Shown: positions 16,021-25,071 of the stretch, piece after piece
Layout: each line of letters starts with the position of its first letter
How positions within the stretch are numbered: position 1 is the first letter of the stretch
From: Pseudomonas wayambapalatensis
Lineage (GTDB): Bacteria; Pseudomonadota; Gammaproteobacteria; Pseudomonadales; Pseudomonadaceae
Reading direction: 5' to 3'
NCBI GenBank assembly: GCA_014268975.2
Contig: CP077096.1
Span: forward strand, 3,385,501 to 3,449,500
DNA length: 64,000 nt
Notes under the pieces: generated by a model
Told to the model about the DNA's origin: nothing
The model's input: the letters and a program-made list of their open reading frames with translations, nothing else
The model's database searches: none
Position numbers and translations under genes: made by a program

Positions 16021-17385
16021 ATGGACGTGAGCGTTTTTGGCACTGGCTACGTAGGACTGGTACAAGCGGCAGCGCTTGCCGACGTTGGCCACCGGGTCCT
16101 GTGCGTGGACGTGGATGCCCACAAGATCAACCAACTGCGCCAGGGCGTCCCGCCGATCAGCGAGCCGGGCCTGTCGGGCCTGCTGGAAGACAACATCAAG
16201 GAAGATCGCCTGCTGTTCAGTACCCAGGCCAGCGATGCGGTCAGCCATGCCGAACTGATCTTCATCGCCGTCGGCACCCCACCTGACGAGGACGGCTCGG
16301 CCGACCTGAGCCATGTGCTCGACGTCACCCGGAAGATTGCCGAGCTGATGGAGACCGACCGTACCCTGATCGTCAAATCCACGGTGCCGGTCGGCACTGC
16401 CGACCAGGTCGAGGCCCTTGCCCGCGCCGAACTGCAGCGCCTGGGCAAGGGCAAGTTGCAGGTGCGCGTGGTGTCCAACCCCGAATTCCTCAAGGAAGGC
16501 AGCGCACTGGCCGACTGCATGCGCCCCGACCGGATCATCGTCGGCACCCATGACCAGGTCGCCCACGACCAGCTTGCCGAACTCTACGCGCCCTTCTGCC
16601 GCAACCACGAAAAGCTGATGTTCATGGACAACCGCAGCGCCGAGCTGACCAAGTACGCCGCCAACGCCATGCTCGCCACGCGTATCAGCTTCATGAACGA
16701 ACTGGCCAACCTCAGCGAGCACCTGGGTGCCGACATCGAGGCGGTGCGCCGCGGCATCGGGTCGGACCCACGCATCGGCTACCACTTCATCTACCCCGGC
16801 TGCGGTTTTGGCGGTTCATGCTTCCCCAAGGACATCAAGGCCCTGCTGCACACCGCCGAACACAGCGGCATGCCCCTGCGCCTGCTGCAGAGCGTCAACG
16901 AAGTCAACGACCGGCAGCGGCGCATCCTGTTCGCCAAGCTCCAGCAGCGCCTGGGCGGGCTGCGCGGCAAGTCCATCGCCCTGTGGGGCCTGGCCTTCAA
17001 GCCCAACACCGACGACATGCGCGAAGCACCGAGCCGCTACCTGATGGAAGCGCTGTGGGACGAAGGCGCCACCGTGCGGGCCTATGATCCCGAGGCGATG
17101 GACGAATGCCGGCGCCTGTACGGCTACCGCGACGACCTGCAACTGTGCGCCACCCGCGACGACACCCTGCAGGACGCCGACGCCCTGGTGATCTGCACCG
17201 AGTGGAAGAACTTCCGCGTGGTGGATTTCTCGCTGCTGGCCAGCAAGCTGCGCGCCCGGGTGATCATCGACGGCCGCAACCTGTACAACCCCGAGCAGGT
17301 CGCCGCCCACGGCCTGCACTACAGCGGCATCGGCCTGCGCCAGGTCGCACCCGACCAGAATGCCCCGCAGGTCGGCGCGCCATGA
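16021..17385 (+). CDS. ugd: UDP-glucose 6-dehydrogenase
   Basis: A 454-residue enzyme that oxidises UDP-glucose to UDP-glucuronate. It has an N-terminal NAD fold (VFGTGYVGLVQAAALADVGH), the central dimer region, active-site Cys267 in GCGFGGSCFPKDIKAL, and a C-terminal UDP-binding domain (LWGLAFKPNTDDMREAPS). ATG 16021 is preferred over an upstream extension because the NAD-binding strand starts at residue 2 and GAGG lies upstream. First gene of the operon; its stop overlaps the next ATG. GDP-mannose dehydrogenase is the close alternative, but the neighbouring glucuronate epimerase supports UDP-glucose. Confidence 0.92.
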   Translation: MDVSVFGTGYVGLVQAAALADVGHRVLCVDVDAHKINQLRQGVPPISEPGLSGLLEDNIKEDRLLFSTQASDAVSHAELIFIAVGTPPDEDGSADLSHVLDVTRKIAELMETDRTLIVKSTVPVGTADQVEALARAELQRLGKGKLQVRVVSNPEFLKEGSALADCMRPDRIIVGTHDQVAHDQLAELYAPFCRNHEKLMFMDNRSAELTKYAANAMLATRISFMNELANLSEHLGADIEAVRRGIGSDPRIGYHFIYPGCGFGGSCFPKDIKALLHTAEHSGMPLRLLQSVNEVNDRQRRILFAKLQQRLGGLRGKSIALWGLAFKPNTDDMREAPSRYLMEALWDEGATVRAYDPEAMDECRRLYGYRDDLQLCATRDDTLQDADALVICTEWKNFRVVDFSLLASKLRARVIIDGRNLYNPEQVAAHGLHYSGIGLRQVAPDQNAPQVGAP

Positions 17386-18443
17386 AAGTGCTGGTTACCG
17401 GCGCCGCCGGTTTCATCGGTGCCCACACCTGCCTGCGCCTGCTGTGCGACGGCCATGAGGTGCTGGGCCTGGACAACTTCAACGACTATTACGATCCGTC
17501 GCTCAAGCATGCCCGCGTGCACTGGGTGCGCCAGAGCGTCGGTGACTTTGCGCTGCACCGCCTGGACCTTGCCGACCGCGACGCCATGGCCCGGCTGTTC
17601 GCCAAGGAGCGCCCCGAGGTGGTGGTGCACCTGGCAGCGCAAGCGGGTGTGCGCTACTCGCTGCAGAATCCCCAGGCCTACCTGGACAGCAACCTGGCGG
17701 GTTTCCTGAACATTCTCGAAGGCTGCCGGCGCCACCCGGTGCAGCACCTGCTGTATGCCTCCTCCAGCTCGGTGTATGGCGCCAACCAGCGCACGCCGTA
17801 CCGGGTGCAGGATGCAGTCGATCATCCGCTGTCGTTGTATGCCGCCACCAAGAAGGCCAATGAGGCCATGGCGCACAGCTACAGCCATCTGTTCGGCATC
17901 CCCTGCAGTGGCCTGCGCTTCTTTACCGTCTATGGCCCCTGGGGCCGCCCGGACATGTCGCCGATGCAGTTCGCCCGCGCCATCAGCGAAGGCCGGCCGA
18001 TCCAGTTGTTCAACCATGGTCGGCACCAGCGCGACTTCACCTACATCGACGACATCGTCGAAAGCCTGGTGCGGCTGATGCCCTACCCGCCTCGCGCCGA
18101 TGCGCAGTGGGACGCCTTCAGCCCCGATGCGGCCAGCAGCGCAGCGCCTTGGCGCCTGTTCAACATCGGCGGCCAACGCCCGGTGGAACTGCTCGACTAC
18201 CTGGCCCTGCTGGAAAAACACCTCGGGCGCGATGCGGTGATCGAGTTGCTGCCACTGCAGCCGGGCGATGTGCTGGCCACCTGTGCCGATGCCAGCGCCC
18301 TGGCCCGGGTCACCGGCTTTACCCCAACGATTTCCCTGGATGAAGGGCTCGGGCGATTCGTCGCCTGGTTCAAGCACTACTACTCGCCCGCCACAGACGG
18401 CGAACCTGCAGGCGAGCAGTCGAAACAACGGAGGGTGATATGA
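17382..18443 (+). CDS. UDP-glucuronate 4-epimerase (extended SDR)
   Basis: A 353-residue short-chain dehydrogenase: TGAAGFIGAHTCLRLL (NAD-binding GxxGxxG), DNFNDYYDPSLKHAR typical of glucuronate epimerases, the catalytic S-S-V-Y (YASSSSVYGAN) and YxxxK (YAATKKANE), and RFFTVYGPWGRPDM, the signature shared with CapI/GAE enzymes. It would convert UDP-glucuronate from ugd into UDP-galacturonate. ATG overlaps the ugd stop and its own stop overlaps the next gene, so all three are coupled. Confidence 0.9.
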   Translation: MKVLVTGAAGFIGAHTCLRLLCDGHEVLGLDNFNDYYDPSLKHARVHWVRQSVGDFALHRLDLADRDAMARLFAKERPEVVVHLAAQAGVRYSLQNPQAYLDSNLAGFLNILEGCRRHPVQHLLYASSSSVYGANQRTPYRVQDAVDHPLSLYAATKKANEAMAHSYSHLFGIPCSGLRFFTVYGPWGRPDMSPMQFARAISEGRPIQLFNHGRHQRDFTYIDDIVESLVRLMPYPPRADAQWDAFSPDAASSAAPWRLFNIGGQRPVELLDYLALLEKHLGRDAVIELLPLQPGDVLATCADASALARVTGFTPTISLDEGLGRFVAWFKHYYSPATDGEPAGEQSKQRRVI

Positions 18444-19186
18444 CAGGACAACCGAAAAGCGCCCAGCTACAGGCGCTGTACCAGGACAAACGCATGGACC
18501 CGGCGCACCGCCAGCGCATCGATGCCGCCATCCACATGCAAGGCCGCGGCTGGATGACAGGCCGGGTCGGTGGGCGCCCCTGGACCTTGTCGCGCACCAA
18601 CCGCGTGCTGTCATGTCTGGCGGCGCTGACCCTGCTGTTGCTGCTGTCCCCGGTGTTCCTGGTGCTGGCAGTGATGATCAAGCAGTCCAGCCCGGGCCCG
18701 GTGTTCTTCGTGCAGAAACGCACCGGCTACCGCGGCCGCCTGTTCGGCATGTTCAAGTTTCGCACCATGGTCGCCAACGCCGAGGCGCTGAAGGACTCGG
18801 TACGCCACCTGAACAAGCACGGTGCCGACTCCATCGATTTCAAGATCGACAAGGACCCGCGCATCACCTCGGTGGGCAGTTGGCTGCGGCGCAGCAGCCT
18901 GGACGAGCTGCCCAACCTGATCAACGTCGTCACCGGCGACATGCGCCTGGTCGGCCCGCGCCCCACCTCGTTCAACGCCTACCGCTACAAGGACAACCAC
19001 CTGGCACGGTTGTCGATCTACCCCGGCATGACCGGCCTCTGGCAGATCTCCGGACGCAGCAACATCGATTTTGACCAACGCGTAGAGCTTGACCTCAGCT
19101 ACATCAACGAACAGAGCCTGCTGCTGGATCTGAAAATCCTGCTCAAGACCCCGTTCAAGGTTTTCACTGGCCACGGAGCAAGTTGA
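18440..19186 (+). CDS. Undecaprenyl-phosphate sugar-1-phosphate transferase (PHPT family)
   Basis: A 248-residue priming enzyme that loads the first sugar phosphate onto undecaprenyl phosphate. It has one hydrophobic re-entrant helix (VLSCLAALTLLLLLSPVFLVLAVMIKQSSPGPVFF), then the conserved catalytic domain: KRTGYRGRLFGMFKFRTM, DPRITSVGSWLRRSSLDELPNLINVVTGDMRLVGPRP and GMTGLWQISGRS. It is the short WbaP/PssY-like form, without the N-terminal four-helix region. GGAGG precedes its ATG. Confidence 0.93.
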   Translation: MTGQPKSAQLQALYQDKRMDPAHRQRIDAAIHMQGRGWMTGRVGGRPWTLSRTNRVLSCLAALTLLLLLSPVFLVLAVMIKQSSPGPVFFVQKRTGYRGRLFGMFKFRTMVANAEALKDSVRHLNKHGADSIDFKIDKDPRITSVGSWLRRSSLDELPNLINVVTGDMRLVGPRPTSFNAYRYKDNHLARLSIYPGMTGLWQISGRSNIDFDQRVELDLSYINEQSLLLDLKILLKTPFKVFTGHGAS

Positions 19187-19187
19187 G

Positions 19188-19835
19188 ATGGACGGTTCCA
19201 CTTCTAGAAGCCTGAGTATCGCCAACCCGAGCGAGACCAACCTGACCGCCACTGTCCTCGACCTCGACCAGCGCACCCTGCTGCTGACCGCGGCCAACAC
19301 CGGAACCGGCACCAGCACCAGCACCCTGGCCTTCGCCAGCCAGCTGGCGCTGATGAGCGCAGGTGCGGTGCTGCTGATCGACGGCAGTTCCAGCAGCAAC
19401 GGCCTGAGCCAGCAACTGGGGCTGAACAAGCTGCGCGGCTACACCGACCTGTTGTTCGACGAGGACACCCCACCGCTGGCGCAGGACTGCGTGGTGCACC
19501 TGTCCGACCAGCCATTCGACGTGCTGCCGGTGGGCACCTGGAAGCGCGGCCGCGACCGCCTCGACCCCGAGCGCCTGCGCATCCTGCTGCGCCAGTTCGC
19601 CGCCCACTACCGCTTCGTGGTGATCGACGGCGAGGCCATCTACGCCAGCGCCGACAGCCTGGTGATCGGCACCCTGGTCGATGGCGTGATCCTAGTGGTG
19701 CGCGCCGAGGAAACCCGCAAAGAGGTGGCCCAGGCCGCAGTCCAGCGCCTCGAGCAAGCCGGCGCGCGGCTGATCGGCAGCGTGTTCAACAAGCGCAAGT
19801 ACTACATGCCCAAGTGGCTGTACGACAACCTGTGA
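19188..19835 (+). CDS. BY-kinase/CpsD-like ATPase with degenerate Walker A
   Basis: A 215-residue member of the CpsD/CapB/ParA-like fold. The P-loop position reads AANTGTGTST (residues 36-44), so the invariant Lys of the GxGKST motif is Thr42. The Walker A' strand reads VLLIDGSSSS in place of IDADLRRP. The C terminus has only a few Tyr residues (KRKYYMPKWLYDNL). It lies between the priming transferase and the Wza/Wzz genes, where a BY-kinase is expected. I infer a non-catalytic regulator of the Wzz partner, or an ATPase with altered nucleotide use. Confidence 0.8.
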   Translation: MDGSTSRSLSIANPSETNLTATVLDLDQRTLLLTAANTGTGTSTSTLAFASQLALMSAGAVLLIDGSSSSNGLSQQLGLNKLRGYTDLLFDEDTPPLAQDCVVHLSDQPFDVLPVGTWKRGRDRLDPERLRILLRQFAAHYRFVVIDGEAIYASADSLVIGTLVDGVILVVRAEETRKEVAQAAVQRLEQAGARLIGSVFNKRKYYMPKWLYDNL

Positions 19836-19848
19836 GAGGACGCACGCC

Positions 19849-20877
19849 ATGATCGCCATGAGATACCCCTCGATTGCCCTGTGCGTGCTCGCCCTGGCCG
19901 GTTGCGCCAGCCAGGAAAGCCGCGAAATGCCGGTGCAGATCCTCACCGCGCCGCCGGCCGAGAGCCAGGCCACCGAAGTCGCCCGCCGCGAGCAGGTGCT
20001 GCGGCCACAGGACGTGCTGGAAGTGATCTTCCACGTCAGCAACCGCTCTGCCGGGGTGTACCGCATCCAGTCCGGTGACACCCTGGACCTCAACTTCATG
20101 GCCGCCAGCGGCCTGAACGGCCAGCAACTGGTGCAGCCCGATGGCAGCATCACCCTGCCATCCACCAACGCGTCGGTGCGCGTCGAGGGCCTGACCCCGA
20201 GCGAAGCGGAGAGCGCCATTCGCCAGGCCTACAACGACAAGCGCGTGTTCAAGCCCAACCGCGACCAGGTGACGGTGCGCGTGCTGAGCCCCATGACCGA
20301 CGAGGTCAACCTGAAGAACGCCCTGAGCCACCCCGGCACCGGCATGAGCCGCGACATCACCGTGGGCAACGACGGCCGCGCGACCTTCCCGGAAATCGGC
20401 TCGGTGCCATTGCAGGGCATGACCGTCAACCAGTTGCGTGACTACCTCAACGAGCGCTACGCCAGCCTGCCCGGACGCATGAGCGTGGATGTGCTGCTCA
20501 AGTCCACTGCCGCCAACGAGATCTACGTGCTCGGCGAAGTCGGCCAGCCAGGCGCATTCCAGATCCGGCGTCCGGTGTCGGTGCTCGAGGCCCTGACCCT
20601 GGCCCGCGGCCCGACCCTGAAGGCCAAGCTCGGTTCGGTAGTGATCATGCGCCGCGAAGGCAACACCGTGCATGCGGTCAACTACGACGTCGACCAGGCC
20701 CTCTCCGGCGGTAGCCAGAAGCTCGCCTACCTGCAGCCCGAAGACATGCTGTACGTGCCCAAGACCAAGCTGGCCAGCGCTGCCGAGCTGTCCCGGCAAC
20801 TGGCTGACGTGGTGCTGTTCCAGGGCTTTGGCTTCAGCTTCAGCTACCGCGTCGACAACAAAGAAAGCAACGACTGA
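19849..20877 (+). CDS. Outer-membrane polysaccharide export lipoprotein (Wza-like)
   Basis: A 342-residue lipoprotein with signal and lipobox (VLALAGC, Cys near 19), a polysaccharide-export N-terminal domain (DTLDLNFMAASGLNGQQLVQPDGSITLP), a second related segment (DITVGNDGRATFPEIGSVPLQGMTVNQLRDYL) and an SLBB domain (EIYVLGEVGQPGAFQIRRPVSVLEAL). Wza octamers form the outer-membrane exit of Wzy-dependent polymers. GAGAGGA lies before the ATG. Confidence 0.92.
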   Translation: MIAMRYPSIALCVLALAGCASQESREMPVQILTAPPAESQATEVARREQVLRPQDVLEVIFHVSNRSAGVYRIQSGDTLDLNFMAASGLNGQQLVQPDGSITLPSTNASVRVEGLTPSEAESAIRQAYNDKRVFKPNRDQVTVRVLSPMTDEVNLKNALSHPGTGMSRDITVGNDGRATFPEIGSVPLQGMTVNQLRDYLNERYASLPGRMSVDVLLKSTAANEIYVLGEVGQPGAFQIRRPVSVLEALTLARGPTLKAKLGSVVIMRREGNTVHAVNYDVDQALSGGSQKLAYLQPEDMLYVPKTKLASAAELSRQLADVVLFQGFGFSFSYRVDNKESND

Positions 20878-20891
20878 CCGGGGGACGGACC

Positions 20892-22466
20892 ATGACCACG
20901 CAACCGAAAGAAAACTATGTGCATGAGTTCTTCCGCATCTTCTTCGCCAACCGCCAGTTGGTGAAAAGGGTGTTCCTGATCTTCGCGGTGATCGCGGTGA
21001 TCCTGCCGCTGGTGCTCAAGCAGAGCTTCGACATCACCGCCGAAGTCATCGTGCAGTCCAAGAAGCTGTCGCAGAGTGACACCAGCTCCTCGCTGGCCCA
21101 GCAGGCGGACCAGTTCATCCCGCCATCGCTGGCCGACATGGAGACCGAGAGCAACATCCTGCGCTCGCCCACGCTGATCCGCCAGACCATCAGCCAGTTG
21201 CGTCAGGAAGGCCAGTACCAGGCCGAACCCGGCCTGCTGCGGCGCACCGTGATCGACCCGCTGCGCCATGGCATCGTCGATCCACTGCATCGCCTGCTGG
21301 GCAAGTCGGTGGCCGACGAGCGCGACACCCAGCTCGACGAGCTCACCGACCAGGCCGTCAAGGATCTCAAGATCGAGACCCTGCCCGGCTCCAACGTCAT
21401 CTCGGTCACCTACAGCGCCGATGACGCGCGCCTCGGCACCCTGTTCGTCGCCCGCCTGCTGGACAACTTCCTGAAAAACCGCCAGGACCTGCAGTCCAAC
21501 GAGCTGCCCGAGACCTTCTACGAGCAGAAGAAACTGCACTACCAGGCGCGTCTTGGAGACCTCGAGGGCCAACGCCTGGCCCTGCTGACGGCGATCGGCT
21601 CGTCCGATCCGAAAGAAGAGATCACCTTCCGCCTCAATGCGATCAACACCGAGGAACAGGCACTCAACCTGCAGCGCGACCGCAAGCTGGAGAACCAGCA
21701 GTGGCTCGACTACCTGCAGAGCAGCCTGGCGGCGGCGAGCAAGGCGAAGATGGCCGACTACGCCTTCCCCTACACCTTCACCACCACGGTCGACAACGTC
21801 GCCTTCGAAGACCGCGAGATCAAGCAACTGGGCGAGCAGCTGACCACCCAGCTGGCACGCTACAACGGCGATGCCACGGTGTTCCAGCCCGGTGCCGAGC
21901 AGATGGTCATGGCGCGTCAGCAGATCGCCCAGCTGCGCGGTCAGTTCCTCAAGATCGTCGAGAACCGTATCCGCGAACGCCAGCAGGACCTGGCCGTGAC
22001 CCAGCAGGTGATCGATCAGAAGACCCAACGCATCGATGAGTACAAGAACCGCATCACCGAGCTGCGCGAGACCCAGAGCAAGACCCGCCAGCTCGACACC
22101 GAGATCGATGCCCTGCACAAGGCCTTCTCCACCTATGCCCAGCGCTATGAAGAAAGTCGCGGCCAGGGCCTGCTCGATGGCAGCCAGTCCAACGCGCGGA
22201 TCCTCAGCGCGCCCTACGAGCCGGCCACCGCGTCGTTCCCCAAACCTGGCCTGATCATCCCGTTCGGCCTGGTCACCGGCCTGCTGCTGGCGATCGCACT
22301 GGTCTACGTCAAGGAGTTCTTCGACCACCGCTTCAAGCACCCTGCACAGATCGGCCAGGAGCTGGGCTTGCCGGTGCTGCTGGTGATCAACGACCAGACC
22401 CCGGCGTTGCCCAACCCGCACAAGTCGTGGTCGTTGCCTCGCCTGATGCACTGGGTGCGCAATTGA
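20892..22466 (+). CDS. Polysaccharide co-polymerase / chain-length regulator (Wzz/GumC-like)
   Basis: A 524-residue inner-membrane protein with a Wzz-type N-terminal helix (VKRVFLIFAVIAVILPLVL, about 22-42), a large periplasmic coiled-coil region (about 60-450) and a second helix (LIIPFGLVTGLLLAIALVYVKEFF, about 455-478). It has no fused kinase domain. It should control chain length and connect Wzy with the Wza channel. GGGGGACGGACC precedes its ATG; its stop TGA is shared with the TTG start of the next gene. Confidence 0.9.
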   Translation: MTTQPKENYVHEFFRIFFANRQLVKRVFLIFAVIAVILPLVLKQSFDITAEVIVQSKKLSQSDTSSSLAQQADQFIPPSLADMETESNILRSPTLIRQTISQLRQEGQYQAEPGLLRRTVIDPLRHGIVDPLHRLLGKSVADERDTQLDELTDQAVKDLKIETLPGSNVISVTYSADDARLGTLFVARLLDNFLKNRQDLQSNELPETFYEQKKLHYQARLGDLEGQRLALLTAIGSSDPKEEITFRLNAINTEEQALNLQRDRKLENQQWLDYLQSSLAAASKAKMADYAFPYTFTTTVDNVAFEDREIKQLGEQLTTQLARYNGDATVFQPGAEQMVMARQQIAQLRGQFLKIVENRIRERQQDLAVTQQVIDQKTQRIDEYKNRITELRETQSKTRQLDTEIDALHKAFSTYAQRYEESRGQGLLDGSQSNARILSAPYEPATASFPKPGLIIPFGLVTGLLLAIALVYVKEFFDHRFKHPAQIGQELGLPVLLVINDQTPALPNPHKSWSLPRLMHWVRN

Positions 22467-23704
22467 ACGCTGCAGCTCCCGCAACCGGCCGGTTGATCCT
22501 GCACCTGCTCAGCAGCGGCGGATTCTACGGCGCCGAGCGCATGCTCCTGGACCACTGCCAGGCAACCCCTGGCAGGCACCGGGTGCTGTTCCTCGACGCG
22601 CCGCAGGACCTGGTGACGCGCTTTCGCGAAGCCGGCATCGACTGCCAGAGCTGCCATGGCCTGGGCGCACTGCTCAGGCAAGTGGCGACCCTGCGTGGCG
22701 AGCGGCCGTTGATCAACACCCACAACTTCAAGGGCATGGTCTTCGGCTGGTTGGCCGCGACCCTCTGGCACCTGCCACTGGTGACCACCCAGCACGGCTT
22801 CACGCCGCGCAGCACCAAGCAGCGCTTCTACACCTGGCTGAGCCTGCAACTGTGCCGCACACCCACGGTGGCGACCGTGGTGTGCGTGGCCGAGAGCATT
22901 GCCCGCATCCATCGCGAGGCGGGAGTTCCAGCCAGCAAATTGCAGGTGATCCCCAACGGCCTGCCGGAGCCCGTGCCTGTGGGAGCGGGCTCGTCCCGCG
23001 ATGGCAGCACCGCGGTGCAGGGCACCGGCTGCGCCGGTGATCGCGGCACAAGGCCGCTCCCACAGGGTTCGCTGGAGGCCGCAGTACCTCCTGTGGGAGC
23101 GGGCTCGTCCCGCGATGGCGGCGCCGCGGTGCACAGCCAGGAACTGCGCCAAGCCCCTTGGCTGGCAGGCTATGTCGGGCGGCTGTCCAGCGAAAAAGGC
23201 CCGGACCTGTTCCTCGACACCCTGATCCCGCTGTGCCAGCGCCATCCACGGTTGCACGCGGTGATGCTCGGCGACGGCCCCGAACGCGCCACGCTGCAGG
23301 CGCGTATCGAGGCGGCCGGCCTGGCCGAGCGCATCACGCTGCCGGGTTTCCAACGTGACATGCCAGCCTGGATGACCCGACTGGATGCCCTGGTGATCAG
23401 CTCGCGCACCGAAGGCACGCCAATGATTCTGCTCGAAGCCATGCAGGACGGCGTACCGGTGGTGGCCTTCGGCGTCGGCGGCATTCCCGACGTGATCGAA
23501 CACGGGCGCAGCGGGCTGCTTGCCGCACCGCTGGCAGTCGATGAACTCGCTGCCCACCTGCAGGCGCTGCTGGACGATCCGCAACAGGCCGAAGAACTGG
23601 TTGCCCGCGCCCGCCAGACCCAGCGCGAACACTACCACCTGCCGACCCTGGCACAACGCTGGGCCCTGGTGTACCGGGGCACGGCCACGGAGGTTGTCGC
23701 ATGA
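22463..23704 (+). CDS. GT4-family glycosyltransferase with in-frame REP-encoded insertion
   Basis: A 413-residue cytoplasmic glycosyltransferase of the GT-B fold. N-terminal acceptor domain LHLLSSGGFYGAERMLLDHC, C-terminal donor domain GYVGRLSSEKGPDLFLDTL, GFQRDMPAWM and the EPM-type EGTPMILLEAMQDGVPVVAFGVGGIPDVI. TTG 22463 is chosen since it overlaps the wzz stop (TTGA) and no ATG occurs before conserved sequence. Between the two domains about 55 residues (after VIPNGLPEPVPVGAG up to QAPWLAGYVG) are encoded by three REP repeats (22976-23116), so the inter-domain linker is abnormally long. It may still fold, since the insert is at the domain junction. Confidence 0.88.
   Translation: MNAAAPATGRLILHLLSSGGFYGAERMLLDHCQATPGRHRVLFLDAPQDLVTRFREAGIDCQSCHGLGALLRQVATLRGERPLINTHNFKGMVFGWLAATLWHLPLVTTQHGFTPRSTKQRFYTWLSLQLCRTPTVATVVCVAESIARIHREAGVPASKLQVIPNGLPEPVPVGAGSSRDGSTAVQGTGCAGDRGTRPLPQGSLEAAVPPVGAGSSRDGGAAVHSQELRQAPWLAGYVGRLSSEKGPDLFLDTLIPLCQRHPRLHAVMLGDGPERATLQARIEAAGLAERITLPGFQRDMPAWMTRLDALVISSRTEGTPMILLEAMQDGVPVVAFGVGGIPDVIEHGRSGLLAAPLAVDELAAHLQALLDDPQQAEELVARARQTQREHYHLPTLAQRWALVYRGTATEVVA
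22976..23116. repeat. Three REP elements inside the GT4 gene
   Basis: CTGTGGGAGCGGGCTCGTCC at 22977-22996, an inverted diverged copy (GCGGCACAAGGCCGCTCCCA) near 23043-23062 and a third direct copy from about 23091. They match the REP pair at 3761-3842. The reading frame stays open across all three, which is unusual for an element normally confined to intergenic DNA. Confidence 0.9.
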
Positions 23705-25071
23705 TCATCCCCCTGTCGCTGGTGGGCCTGGTGGCCCTGCTGTCGCTGGGCTTGCTGGCCAGCCCCTACCCTTACCTGGCCCCTGGCGCCGTGGTCGGCC
23801 TGGCCGGTGCCCTGGTGCTGTACCGCAAGCCAGCCTGGGGCCTGCTGGCGATCGCCGCGCTGGTGCCGCTCGAAGGGCTGCTCAAGGACAGCATGGTCTC
23901 TGGCGCCAAGCTGATCGGCCTGGGCCTGGTGCTGATCCTCACCCTGCAACTGGCCGTGCGCCAGCTGCCTGCCGAGCGCCTGCGCAGCAATCAATGGCGA
24001 TTGCTGATCCCGTTCATGGCCCTGTACCTGCTGAGCCTGTGGGCCAGCGACAGCGTCGAGCTGTCCGTCGGCCACCTGCGCGAGCTGCTGGTCGGCCTGG
24101 TGGTGTTCGTCATCACCCTGCTGGTGGGGCGCGACCTCAACCTGCCGATGCTGGCCCGGCTGATCACCGTCAGCGTCTGCGTGACTTGCCTGTTCGCCAT
24201 CTTCTCCAGCAAATACCAGGAGCAGGGTCGCGCTTCGGCCATGCTCGACCCTAATGCCTTCGCCCTGCTGATCACCATCGCCATGCCGCTGGGGCTGTGG
24301 CTGGCGATAAAGACCCGGCAGATTCCGCTCAAGCTGTTCTGGGCCGGCTGCTGCCTGTTGCTGCTGGTGGGCATGACCAAGACCGAGTCGCGCTCAGGCC
24401 TGGTGGTGCTGCTGATCAGCCTGGGCATCGTGCTGTACAACTACCGCGAGCAACTGGCACGCATCCGCCCGCGCCACCTGGGCTTCGCCATGCTCGGCCT
24501 GGCCATCGTCCTGCCGCTGGGCGCGGCGCTGATGCCGGCCGGCTACGCCGAGCGCATCCAGTCGCTGATGCTGCTCAAGTCCGGGGTCAATGCGCACCAG
24601 GACGAATCCCTGGGTCGGCGCGCCTCGTACCTGGTGGTGGGCAAGGAGATGATCAGCCACAGCCCGATGCTCGGCACCGGCCCCGGCACCTTCCCGCTGC
24701 ACTACGCCGACACCGGTTTCTCCAAGGCCTTCGCGCCGGTCAACAGCAAGACCACCGACCTCTATCGCCGCGCCCACAACACCTACCTGGAGCTGTTCAG
24801 CGAAACCGGCGTACCCGCGGGGCTGGCCTTCGTCGGCATGATCGCCCTGGCCCTGCGCAACTTCTGGCGGGCCCGCGCGGCCTGGCGGGCCAACGGCGAG
24901 CACGACAACGCCGACCTGATGACCCACCTGACCATGAGCATGCTGGCCATCGGGCTGTTCCTGATGTTCCTCAGCGCCCCCAGCCACAAGTACCTGTGGA
25001 TGATGCTGGCGCTGTCCAGCGTGCTGCTGCGCCAGGCCAGCGAGCCGCGCACCGCGGGGGCGACGCCATGA
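23701..25071 (+). CDS. Wzy-like polymerase / O-antigen ligase family protein
   Basis: A 456-residue polytopic membrane protein with about 11-12 helices. The Wzy_C/ligase region carries KTESRSGLVVLLISLGIVLYNY and a large periplasmic loop with GTGPGTFPLHYADTGF and RRAHNTYLELFSETGVPAGL, the RxxHN-type motif of these enzymes. In this operon it should polymerise the lipid-linked repeat units. ATG 23701 overlaps the preceding stop. Confidence 0.88.
   Translation: MIIPLSLVGLVALLSLGLLASPYPYLAPGAVVGLAGALVLYRKPAWGLLAIAALVPLEGLLKDSMVSGAKLIGLGLVLILTLQLAVRQLPAERLRSNQWRLLIPFMALYLLSLWASDSVELSVGHLRELLVGLVVFVITLLVGRDLNLPMLARLITVSVCVTCLFAIFSSKYQEQGRASAMLDPNAFALLITIAMPLGLWLAIKTRQIPLKLFWAGCCLLLLVGMTKTESRSGLVVLLISLGIVLYNYREQLARIRPRHLGFAMLGLAIVLPLGAALMPAGYAERIQSLMLLKSGVNAHQDESLGRRASYLVVGKEMISHSPMLGTGPGTFPLHYADTGFSKAFAPVNSKTTDLYRRAHNTYLELFSETGVPAGLAFVGMIALALRNFWRARAAWRANGEHDNADLMTHLTMSMLAIGLFLMFLSAPSHKYLWMMLALSSVLLRQASEPRTAGATP

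Noticed and set aside
20844..22484. 546-codon minus-strand frame opposite wzz
   Set aside because: Leu/Gly/Asp-rich shadow of the coiled-coil gene; Wzz features on the plus strand are clear.
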